Source: Conidiobolus incongruus B7586 (Eukaryota > Entomophthoromycota > Entomophthoromycetes > Entomophthorales > Conidiobolaceae). Taken from it: a DNA stretch of 17,980 nucleotides. The position numbers and the translations under genes were made by a program. Under the pieces are notes generated by a model, which saw only the letters and a list, made by a program, of their open reading frames with translations, ran no database searches and was not told where the DNA came from. Positions 9,771 through 17,980 of the stretch are shown one piece after another (the first letter of the stretch is position 1; every line of letters begins with the position of its first letter). Location of the stretch: the NCBI GenBank assembly GCA_000697335.1, contig JNEM01009275.1, positions 1 to 17,980 of the forward strand, written 5' to 3'.

Positions 9771-11332
9771 ATGAAATTAATACACAACCCTATATGGTTG
9801 TTGAGTATAGTCAACTTAACAGCTGTCCAAATACCTCACCATTTAAATGATTTGATACCTAAGTTAATTGACAGTACTTTAAATTCCACTATAATATGGG
9901 ATCGCTTAGCTGAAATGACTGATACCTATGGTCAGAGACAAGTAGGCTCAAAAAACTTGGAAAAGGTAATAACTGAACTTTAAATTTATATAGAATATAA
10001 AAATTCATAATGAGTTAAATATAGTCTATTGACTGGGTAGTTAATATGATAAAACATGATGGTATTAAAGTATATACGGAACCTGTCGTCATCAATAAAT
10101 GGAAGAGGATTTATGAAAAATTAGAACTCATTACTTCTACTCTTGGTCGCAAATCGATTCAAGTAACTGCACTTGGAAACTCTACTTCTACTCCAATAGG
10201 TGGGATCACTGCAGAGGTAGTTCCTGTTTCCAGTTTTCAAGAGTTAGAAAATTTAGTTGATAAAGATAAACATGCAATCAAGGGAAAAATTGTTTTATTT
10301 AACTTTGACTGGCGCGGTTACGGAAATGGCACTCGTTTCCGCAATTTTGGTGCACGTAGAGTGGAGCAACTAGGCGGAGTTGCCAGTATTATTCGCTCAG
10401 TAGGAAGTTATAGTCTAACCACACTTCATGCAGGCTTACAGTTTTATCCAGCCAAAATTCCTGCAGTAGCAATCACTCAAGAGGATGCAAATCTAATTAC
10501 TCGACTATATAAGCGTGCAACTGGTCAGCTTAAATCAACAGTGAATAATAATTATGTAAAATTTAAAAAGCCAAAACTTCACTTAAATATCCTTGTGAAG
10601 GGTGGTATGAAAAATGGTAAAAGTAGAAATATTATCGCTGAGATTAAAGGATCCAAATACCCTAACGAATTTGTTATACTTGGAGGACATATCGATAGTT
10701 GGGATCTTGGTGTAGGAGCCCTTGATGATGGGGGAGGTTCTTTCACTAGTTATGAAGTCCTGAGACAAATCCACATTTCTAATTTCAGACCTATGCGCAC
10801 AATTAGATTGGTATTGTGGACAGGGGAAGAAAATGGAGGTGAAGGAAGTGAAGCTTATTTCAAAAAGCATAAAGATGAAATTGATCAATATGCCTTAGCT
10901 ATGGAGTCAGATTTTAACTCGGCACATCCAATTGGAATGGGATATTCTGGTCCTCCTGAAGCAAAAGATTATTTGAAGCAAATTGGAAACCAATTTTTGA
11001 AACCTTTGGGATGGGGTGTTGAGTTTACACCTGGTCATGGTCAAGCTGATATTAGATTAATTTGTCAGAGCAATAAGGTTCCTTGTGCAGGTTATCAGTC
11101 CAGGATTAAAATCAAAGATATTATTAAAGACAGCCAATGCGATGAATTTATTAAGGATGGTTATTTTTGGTTCCATCATACTCCTGCCGATCGTATGGAA
11201 GTACTAAAACCTGAGTTATTGGCTCAATCGGCTGCAACGATGCTAACTTATGTTTTGGCAGCTTCTGAATTGGATGAAAATTTGCAAAGGCTGAATAGTG
11301 TGAAATTCCATGTTCAAAAACCTTATAATTAA
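9771..11332 (+). CDS. Carboxypeptidase Q-like secreted M28 metallopeptidase
   Basis: Two exons, 9771-9965 and 10025-11332, give 500 residues (human CPQ has about 470). The family cleaves dipeptides and short peptides with two zinc ions, outside the cell or in lysosome-like compartments. Residues 1 to about 19 form a hydrophobic signal-like N-terminus. An in-frame stop at 9747 supports the start. The split family motif VGSKNLEK / SIDWVVNMIKHDG is restored exactly by the phase-0 intron. The protease-associated-type insert spans about 115-240 (GITAEVVP, GKIVLFN, IIRSVGSYS). All metal and catalytic residues are visible: His287 (GGHIDSWD), Asp299 (GALDDGGG), Glu333-Glu334 (WTGEENGG), Asp361 (MESD) and the His449-His450 pair (FHHTPAD). 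A stretch of about 17 extra residues precedes FHHTPAD. The gene converges on the YEATS gene. It appears intact. Confidence 0.95.
9966..10024 (+). other. 59-nt GT-AG intron of the carboxypeptidase gene
   Basis: The donor is AAG|GTAATA and the acceptor is AAATATAG|TCTATT, in phase 0. A later AG at 10039-10040 would put a stop straight into frame, so 10024 is the supported acceptor. Its length matches the four introns of the neighbouring gene. Confidence 0.9.
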
Positions 11333-11526
11333 ACGTTATCTTTTATATTTATCAAATCATTTTATTTAATTGATGAATTTTTAAACATTAAATTTGCATT
11401 TGTTAAATGTAAAAATTTGAAAAATAATAGCTGAGAAATTGAATTAGATTTTAGGAATAAATTTAATGAATTTAAATAAAAAACATCAACATAAATATAT
11501 GAATTTAAAATACTATTATAACAAAT
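11333..11526. other. Convergent intergenic region with polyadenylation signals
   Basis: This 194-bp gap separates two convergent stop codons. On the plus strand AATAAA occurs at 11456-11461 and 11475-11480. On the minus strand AATAAA lies at 11361-11366. If these are used, the 3' untranslated regions of the two genes overlap by about 100 bases. Confidence 0.5.
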
Positions 11527-12653
11527 TTAATTGTTTAATTTATGTTGATCTCTCTGTAGTTTGCAATGAATGCCATAGTCCCATAGCTTCTTTAGACAAT
11601 GATTATTTAAAGTGTACAAATCAAAGTGAAATTCTTCTATAAAAAGGATAAATTAATAAATAAATAAATAGACATTGAATTTTATAATAATTTTCCTTAC
11701 TATCTTCAATTTCTTTGACGTATGATGTAGGATCTTGATATTTTAATACAATTTTACGGGCCTTATAAATTTCTGGACCTTCTAATTTATTCATAAGTTT
11801 ATATAGTCGTTTCCTTGTAAACTAATTGAATGAAGATGTGAGTATCTACAAACTAAATATTTTCAATTGATATAATTACATCTGGTGCAACATCTTCATT
11901 GTGACTATCATCGCTCTCTCCTTGATATGATTGTTTGCTAGATGAGGGAATTTTTGGAGTGGAACGAGGTGGCGGCGTCGGCTCTTTGGATTTATGATGA
12001 TGATGCTGTTTGCCTTTGGAATGCGAGGATGATGGTTGAGGTTGAGGTGATGGTGCTGAATGCTTTGGTTTGGTAATAAGCTTTATCTTTGGTAGAGGGG
12101 GAGTCGATGTAGCTGCCGGGGGTAAAGGCTGCGGGATAGCTTCAACAGGGGGTAGAACTAAGCGCTTCAAAAGTCTAGGATGGGGATCTTTGAATTCCTT
12201 AAATAAAAATTGAATGTTAATTTAAATTTTGAAAATAGGTAAAAAATATATTACTAAATCAATAGGACGACTATACTGAGGTTTATCAAATAATAATTCA
12301 TGATCTATCGAAACTGGAGGATATAAATTTTTATAAAAAGCTATTTGAATTTTAAATGGAAATTGACCCCATCCTCTTTCACTCAAAATGAATGGTGGTT
12401 CAGTTATAACTATAATGTATGAACGATAAAAAACTTATGCTGAGTTGATAAGAATTAAAATACCTCTTTCAGGATTTTCGAAACTTGGGTGCAAATAATA
12501 AGTAACAGATTGAATAAAATCTAAGCAACCGTCTTTCATTTCCATACTCTCCAACCACATTTTCCATTTTCGAATTTTATGACCGCTTTCTATTACTTTT
12601 TTAGTTAATTCAACTTTAGTCACTATTTTTAATTTTTTATTGATAATTTTCAT
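11527..12653 (-). CDS. Taf14-like YEATS-domain protein
   Basis: Five exons on the minus strand: 12464-12653, 12255-12409, 11880-12197, 11701-11821 and 11527-11636, joining to 297 residues. Introns are 54, 57, 58 and 64 nt, all GT-AG and frame-consistent. Taf14 reads acylated histone H3 and is shared by yeast TFIID, TFIIF, SWI/SNF, INO80 and NuA3. The YEATS domain is residues 1 to about 125, with LHPSFENPERVITEPPF and RGWGQFPF. His55, Ser57, Phe58 and Trp77 align with the Taf14 acyl-lysine pocket (His59, Thr61, Phe62, Trp81). Residues about 130-220 are a Pro/Ser/His/Lys-rich linker with a run of four His. Residues 222-297 resemble the Taf14 ET domain (EFHFDLYTL...LKKLWDY). An in-frame stop just before the ATG fixes the start. 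AF9/ENL is the alternative family, but the C-terminus fits Taf14 better. Confidence 0.88.
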
Positions 12654-13728
12654 GTTTTATTATTATTTTTCTTAATCAGTTTTGAATTATTGTTAAAATT
12701 AACAAGGCGAATGTGTGGTGGTTATATAGCAAATAATTACATTATGCTTTATGGGATCTGATGAATTGATTTTTAATTTATAAATTTTAATCTTAATAAA
12801 TTTGATCACACATCCTAAAATGTTGAATTTTACAATTGACAATGTTCTAAATCTATAGTTATATATCTATTTAATAAACATTAAGAATTATAATTTTTAA
12901 CTATATTGAATAATCATAATGCAATCTATCTAGTTATATGCTAATTTTGTTACTAGGAAAAAAAAGTTATTTATTAGAGTTTGTCAAAATTTTAAAATTT
13001 TGATCAATTTAAAAAATATCTTTCATAAAAATATTTTATATAAATAATGACCCTAATCGAATTAGCTATTTAACTTTCAACTGGCAATTGAGTGAATTTA
13101 ACCATATTTCTATAATATCTAGAAGTATTTCATAAATAATTGATAATCAATGAAAATCTCGCTCAAATTATGGATATTTAAGCATTTCAACAGATTTGAT
13201 TTAGTAGAAAAAACAATAATTATTGGATTAAAATAATGCATTCGAATTTTTATTGAAATTAATATCAAATTTGAATAAAGATATATATTTTATCAAAATT
13301 TGTATTTTGATTTTTCAATAGATGATATGATATATTCAGGTATTACAATGCATCAACAATCATTCAGGATATATTTAATAGTCAATATAATACAATCATT
13401 TTAATTAACTTTTATTATAACAGAGTATCCGAAAAATTGGATTAAAATTCAAGGTGTAAAACGGAATTATCTTTTAATATTAATGATTTGAAAGATGGAA
13501 TTAAAACTATTCATTTATTAGGTTAAAATTACTTAGAGAAATTTCCAATTGTGATATATTAAATAATACCGAGAATATTTTGGTTGAAAATTAACAGACA
13601 CATGTTTTAATTTTTGCAATAGTGTATTTTTGCAAGTTAAAAATTACCCTACCGAGTAATCCAATGAAAATTAAAACCATTGTAATAAAATTTGAGTTTT
13701 TGTATTTAACATTTAAATAATTTTCATT
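12654..13728. other. AT-rich spacer upstream of the YEATS gene
   Basis: The first 100-200 bases presumably hold the YEATS gene promoter, but no TATA or CCAAT element stands out. No other gene is recognisable. Confidence 0.5.
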
Positions 13729-13782
13729 AGTGAAGATAGTGAAGATAGTGAAGAGAGTGAAAATAGTGAAAATAGTGAAATA
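13729..13782 (+). repeat. 9-bp minisatellite, six units
   Basis: Six tandem units of the form AGTGAA(G/A)(A)(T/G/A) run without a break. Because the unit is a multiple of three, the plus strand would read Ser-Glu-Asp/Asn repeats. A stop lies just upstream in that frame and another just downstream, so no gene is supported. Confidence 0.85.
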
Positions 13783-14026
13783 ATATAACTAGAAACACGA
13801 AATTGGCTATTTTAATAAAACGTTTTAGTATAACCAAATAATTATAAGGCACTGTGAAATTCAGCAATTGGAGAAAAATATTGGACTCATGGATTAAGAC
13901 ACTACCTGAAAATTTACTATGGACCACAAGCATTGATATAAACATCTGAGATTAATGAATTGCAAAAATCACTTTTGATAAATACAAAGGCTAATATACT
14001 AATGAATAGGAAATTTCAATTTTAAT

Positions 14027-14099
14027 GCTGTTTCAGATAAGTTGGGAAAGCTTCAGACTGTATATCTGAAGTATTCTTGTTCAATCCACACCAGTGACA
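14027..14099 (+). pseudogene. tRNA-Tyr(GTA)-like relic or tRNA-derived SINE head
   Basis: The arm spacing of a 73-nt tRNA is kept. An A-box-like AAGTTGGGAAAGC (14039-14051) comes first. A perfect 5-bp anticodon stem TCAGA/TCTGA (14053-14057 and 14065-14069) encloses a 7-base loop CTGTATA with GTA as anticodon. A 5-base variable loop follows, then a B-box GTTCAATCC (14079-14087). The acceptor and T stems pair poorly (about two of five T-stem pairs), the D stem is weak and base 37 is not a purine, so a working tRNA is unlikely. Fungal tRNA-Tyr genes normally have an intron after base 37; none is present, which suggests a copy made from processed RNA. Confidence 0.55.
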
Positions 14100-14350
14100 C
14101 GTTCTAACTTACCAAATGCAAATTTTGATAAGAGCAAATTGTTTTCATTTTTTTAATAATTGAATTAGTATAGTAATATTTCAAATTATAAAAATTAAAA
14201 ATTTATTTATATTACTATTATTAATGATCCATGGTATTCAATATATACTATTTAACCTATTACATATATATTATCAAAATTTGATTTTACCCAAAATTGT
14301 TTTTAATTTTATCTAATTAAAATAAATATTATTTTACAAAATAACCCTCT
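14100..14350. other. AT-rich spacer before mariner copy 2
   Basis: No feature was found between the tRNA-like relic and the transposon border. Confidence 0.5.
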
Positions 14351-14463
14351 TATTATCTTAAATTTGAAAAAATAAAAAATTTGTTAATTTTTAATTTTTC
14401 AAACATATTATAAGGTTTAAATATTCAAAAATATATAAAATAAATAGGAAATTATATAAATCT

Positions 14464-14467
<4 letters not shown>

Positions 14468-14495
<28 letters not shown>
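14468..14495. repeat. (TA)n tract inside mariner copy 2
   Basis: A pure alternating TA run in the untranslated leader of the transposon. Copy 1 has shorter TA runs at about 6820-6829 and 6863-6875, so the tract seems to have grown after the copies separated. Confidence 0.85.
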
Positions 14496-14500
<5 letters not shown>

Positions 14501-14531
14501 ACTCTTTTGATTAGAAAATTAATTCTTTAAA

Positions 14532-15589
14532 ATTGATTGTTTAATTTGAATTTATTTAAACCAAATTATAATTATAAAAAGTTTTTTATTTTAGTATTAG
14601 TAAAACTTTACCATAAATCCTCTAAAATTATTTAAAATCTACAAACAACTTTTGATAATAAAATATTTTCTAAATCAATTATTTATCACTAGGTAAGTTA
14701 TTTTAAAGCTAAAAAAAATTATCTAAAACCTATTAAAATATAAAAATTTAATTTTAACTATTACTCTTTTAATTATTAATAAAGTTAAAAAAATATTAAA
14801 ATTATTTTTTTTATTTCAGTTAAAGAATTATCAGAATACTGTAATATTAATCTTATAAATATTCCATATATACTATAGTTTAAAATTAAATTAATTAATA
14901 AAAATATAAAATAGGTATTTTATAATTTAAATATAACTTAAAAAAATTAAAATAGTTGTTATTATATAAAACCTACCTCTGTATTATTAGAAACTAAAGC
15001 TTTTATAACAGAGCATAATAATTGATGAATTTTAAAACCTTTTATATAATTTTTTACCAAAATATAAATTAAAATGATAAATTAAACTAAATCAACCCTT
15101 TATACAGATCTTGTTAAATAAATATTTAATAAATAATTAAATGTTAATTATTATAATATTTTATAATATATTATAATAATATATAATATTTTTATTTAAT
15201 TTTTGAAAAAAAAATCAAATAATAGTAAATTAAATATTTTTTTTCAAAATAAAACTCTTTTTAATTAATATTTTTAATATAATTAAGGAAATTTTTTATT
15301 TTATATAATAATTATAAAATGCATAAATTTAAAGCTATAAAATGATTTCTAATTGAAAATAATTGGAGAAAACTATTATATCTAGTATATTCCTTAAATT
15401 ATATTCTATGTAATTATAATTGCTTGAGGTAATTAAAAAATAAACTTATAGAGAAAAAATTTTTGCAAAAAATTTAATTTGTTTATAAAATATCAAATTT
15501 TAGTCTTTAATAAAAAAAACTTTTTTTTAAACCTTGTAAATCTGATAAAAATATAATAGAAAGTTATTTATAATAAAAGGAATAATTAA
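14532..15589 (+). pseudogene. Mariner transposase remnant, copy 2
   Basis: This region aligns with the copy 1 transposase but lacks its ATG and is broken by stops and several frameshifts. Landmarks survive: TAF-type AT drift aside, GATGAA for the first catalytic Asp-Glu (near 15024-15030), TATCAC before a shared stop (14690-14692), and AATTGGAG (15361-15368) where copy 1 has a stop. The second and third catalytic Asp codons have become Asn (AAT). It retains sense codons at four sites that are stops in copy 1: CAA 14642-14644, CAG 15105-15107, TGG 15364-15366 and CAA 15494-15496. At least six stops are shared with copy 1. Confidence 0.8.
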
Positions 15590-15683
15590 ATTTATATTAT
15601 ATTGTTATTTTTATATATTATATATCAAAATGTTTGTTGATTTTTAATCACAAAAAATTCCTATTTTTTTAATTTCAGAGTAA

Positions 15684-17980
15684 TATTAAAATATTTTAAT
15701 ATAATTATTTATAAGTCATAATAATAATTACCATATAAAATAAAATAATATTATATAATAATTAAACTTATTCTAAATAGGAAAATAATATATATAAATT
15801 TTAATTTAATTTAATTTAATTATATAGCTATTTGGAAATTATGATAAAATTAGAGAAAATTAGAAATATTTATTATATTCTTTAATAAGACAATCTTTAG
15901 AGGTTTTTTATTATAATATCAATTACCTCTCTAATTAATTAAAGGATTATTTGGAATTTCTTGAAAATTGACAAGATAAACGATAATATATAACCAATTT
16001 AAATGAATAATATTATATTAATATGATTATTATAATTTTAATCCATTTTAATATATTATATTTAATATAAAAATAAAAATAATAATTAGATGGAAAAATC
16101 AAAATATTTACTATTAATTACAAAATTATAGTTATTAAAAAACCAAATATTATAGTGAAATATAAATATTATATATTTTAATTAAATATTACCAATAATG
16201 GTTAATAATATCAATATTATAAATATCAAATTTTTCCAAACTAATTTTCTTTAATAAATAAGAAAACTATTTATAAAATATCATTTCAAATAATGATAAA
16301 TATATTTATATAGCTAGTAATATTAAGGCTTTATTTATTAAAACAAACTAGTTATTAATATATTATCAACTATACTTACTAGATATAAATCCTTATAATT
16401 ATGATAATTTTGCTAAGATGAAAAATTTTATTAAAGTAAAAAAATTAATAGATGTTTTATTATATGGATTAAAAATATATAAATTTCAAAATAAATTCAT
16501 AGATTAAATTTTTATTAATATAAAATTTTGTTTTAAAAAATAAAAAAGACATTATTTATTATATTAACTATTATCATTTTTTTATTATTTTATTTGTTTA
16601 AAAACCTTAAAATATCCAGTTTGGTAAACAAATAAATATAAAATATCTAATACTAGATTTTCTTGTAAAATATCAATTTTTTCATTTTATAAGATAATTG
16701 TTATAATATTATTAGTAGTTATTTGATATATCTATAATCCTTGGTAAAATCATTCAAATTCATTTTTATAATTACAGAATAAAAAAAATTTTAATATATT
16801 TAAATTATAAAATATAGAAATAAGTTTTAATAAATATATTATATTCATTGTATTAATATATAAATTATATAAATTATATTTAATATTCAATTATTATAAA
16901 TATAGTGATATTTAAAAATATAAAAACTATATATTGGATTATATATCGTAAGTGAATATTATAATTGATAGATTATGATCAATATATAATAATTAAATTT
17001 TTGGATTTAAAATATATAAATTATAATTATTATTTACATTCAAATCTTTTATTATACTTATTGAAGAAAATATGTTTGTGATACTTTAAAGGATAAAGAT
17101 TGATAAAATAACTATCTATTATATTAATTATAGATTAAATAGATCTATATTAATAACAAATATTTAATTCGACTAATATATATTTAGAACAGTAAAGCTA
17201 ATCTTTGCTTGTTAAGTTTAGGTAAATATAATTTTTAAAAAAAATCGGAAATCTTTGAATTATTTTAATATTTTAAAAAAATAGTATTAATAAAATTAAA
17301 TAAAGGATTAAAGATTAAAATAGATTAATATTCAAATATAATAGTTTTATTATTATATAAATTTGAAATAATTCTTATGAAATTCAATAATAATATATAT
17401 TGAAAATCCAATTTAAAAAAGTTATTAAATAATTTATCAAATAATTATATAATATAAAATCGTTGTTATTTTAAATTATTAATATTATTTTGCCATATCC
17501 TTGAATAGCTTTTAATACTCATAAAATATTTCTTTTACTTAAGGGTTAAGTTAAATATTTATAAATTAATTAAGATTATATATTTAAATTTTCTTTTTTA
17601 TAAACTTATATTTTCATTTTGTAAATCAATTATAGTCATATAGATTATAATTATATAAATATACTGGATTTAATAGCTTATTTAATATAATCATACTTTG
17701 AAAAAACTTTTTTGCTCTATATATATTAAATATTCTTAAGTCTTAATAAATATATGATTAATAAAATATTATCTTAAAAAATAAAACTTAATATTATTTT
17801 ATATTGTTTCAATAATTAATTAAAATTATATATAATTATAATTTATTTTAACAGTTAAAATTAATTTTTCAATAAATTATCTTTTTTATAAGTTATTTGT
17901 AAATTTTGAATAATTTTGATTTATGAGTTATATTTAAAAATACTAAAATAATAGATTTTTACCTAATATTATATAATTCA
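15684..17980. other. AT desert, no intact gene
   Basis: Apart from the faint Copia-like trace at 16382-16600 and a short TTTAA tandem near 15800-15820, this stretch is almost pure A and T. I found no gene, tRNA or transposon ends. It looks like old repeat DNA worn towards AT. Confidence 0.55.
16382..16600 (+). mobile_element. Ty1/copia reverse transcriptase fossil (trace)
   Basis: A translated stretch holds LLYGLK followed by a spaced FQNKF and HYLLY pattern, matching the order of the Copia reverse transcriptase block that usually reads SLYGLKQ...W...F...D.CLY. It is clearly broken, with several breaks, and very old judging by its AT content. The limits of the element are not visible and no LTR was recognised beside it. 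Chance similarity in low-complexity sequence cannot be ruled out. Confidence 0.4.

Larger units (their letters stand above)
14353..15683 (+). mobile_element. Mariner-type DNA transposon, copy 2 (eroded)
   Basis: It aligns with the copy at 6746-8065 from end to end and has nearly the same length (1331 bp). TA flanks both ends (14351-14352 and 15684-15685). The left tip TTATCTTAAATTTGAAAA and the reverse complement of the right tip TTACTCTGAAATTAAAAA still match each other. Most differences from copy 1 in alignable stretches are G-to-A or C-to-T towards AT, for example CAGATTGTGATTATC against CAAATTATAATTATA in the leader of the frame. Copy 2 also carries indels. Both copies have a TA-rich leader, expanded here into a microsatellite. 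Confidence 0.87.

Noticed and set aside
10583-10888. Minus-strand open frame of about 100 codons
   Set aside because: It lies wholly antisense to the conserved catalytic region of the carboxypeptidase and is a shadow of that coding sequence.
11090-11135. A second intron in the carboxypeptidase gene that would remove the extra segment before FHHTPAD
   Set aside because: Candidate GT and AG pairs there are about 43 nt apart, shorter than the 54-64 nt introns seen here, and joining them does not give a better match to the family.
11527-12653. Separate small genes in place of one YEATS gene
   Set aside because: Four short GT-AG introns of consistent size join the pieces in frame into one protein with YEATS and ET-like domains in the expected order.
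13727-13945. Minus-strand open frame ending in His-Tyr-Phe/Leu repeats
   Set aside because: The repeats are the antisense reading of the 9-bp minisatellite. The remainder shows no family motif.
14027-14099. Functional tRNA-Tyr gene
   Set aside because: The acceptor, D and T stems pair too poorly and base 37 is not a purine.
1-17980. CRISPR arrays, bacterial operons or toxin systems
   Set aside because: No spaced direct repeats were found, and the introns and eukaryotic gene families rule out a bacterial reading.

Overview
The window is about 18 kb of very AT-rich eukaryotic DNA (no base count was run). The host genes have short 54-64 nt GT-AG introns and TATA and CCAAT promoter elements. 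The best taxonomic clue is the minus-strand YEATS gene at 11527-12653. Its C-terminal exon carries an EFHFDLYTL...LWDY segment that resembles the Taf14 C-terminus more than animal AF9/ENL. I therefore infer a fungus, perhaps an early-diverging AT-rich lineage. An animal host is not excluded by the carboxypeptidase Q gene alone.

Layout: 1-2740 is AT-rich spacer with one candidate solo LTR (953-1205). Around 2740-3420 is a GC-richer island holding one small minus-strand gene (2924-3166) with a clear promoter. 3420-6745 has no recognisable gene; it holds a foldback, a TA microsatellite and coding-like debris near 5400-6160. 6746-8065 is a complete mariner-type DNA transposon with matching terminal inverted repeats and TA target duplications. 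Its transposase frame is full length but has 13 in-frame stops and no frameshift. 8397-8831 is a GC-richer block that looks like a solo LTR. 9771-12653 is the gene-dense core: a secreted M28 carboxypeptidase Q-like enzyme (plus) and a Taf14-like YEATS protein (minus), convergent and only 194 bp apart. 12654-14350 is spacer with a 9-bp minisatellite and a tRNA-Tyr-like relic. 14353-15683 is a second, more eroded copy of the same mariner in the same orientation. 15684-17980 is an AT desert with a faint Ty1/copia reverse transcriptase trace near 16382-16600.

The main observation is how the mariner family decayed. Copy 1 has many stops but no indel that breaks the frame. Where copy 2 differs at a stop it keeps CAA, CAG or TGG, so at those sites the change is C-to-T or G-to-A, mostly explicable as CpA-to-TpA. 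That is the expected mark of a RIP-like process or of methylation-driven deamination of repeats. The host genes beside it show no such damage. I found no new multi-gene system here. The hypermutated transposon pair next to intact genes is the most unusual signal.
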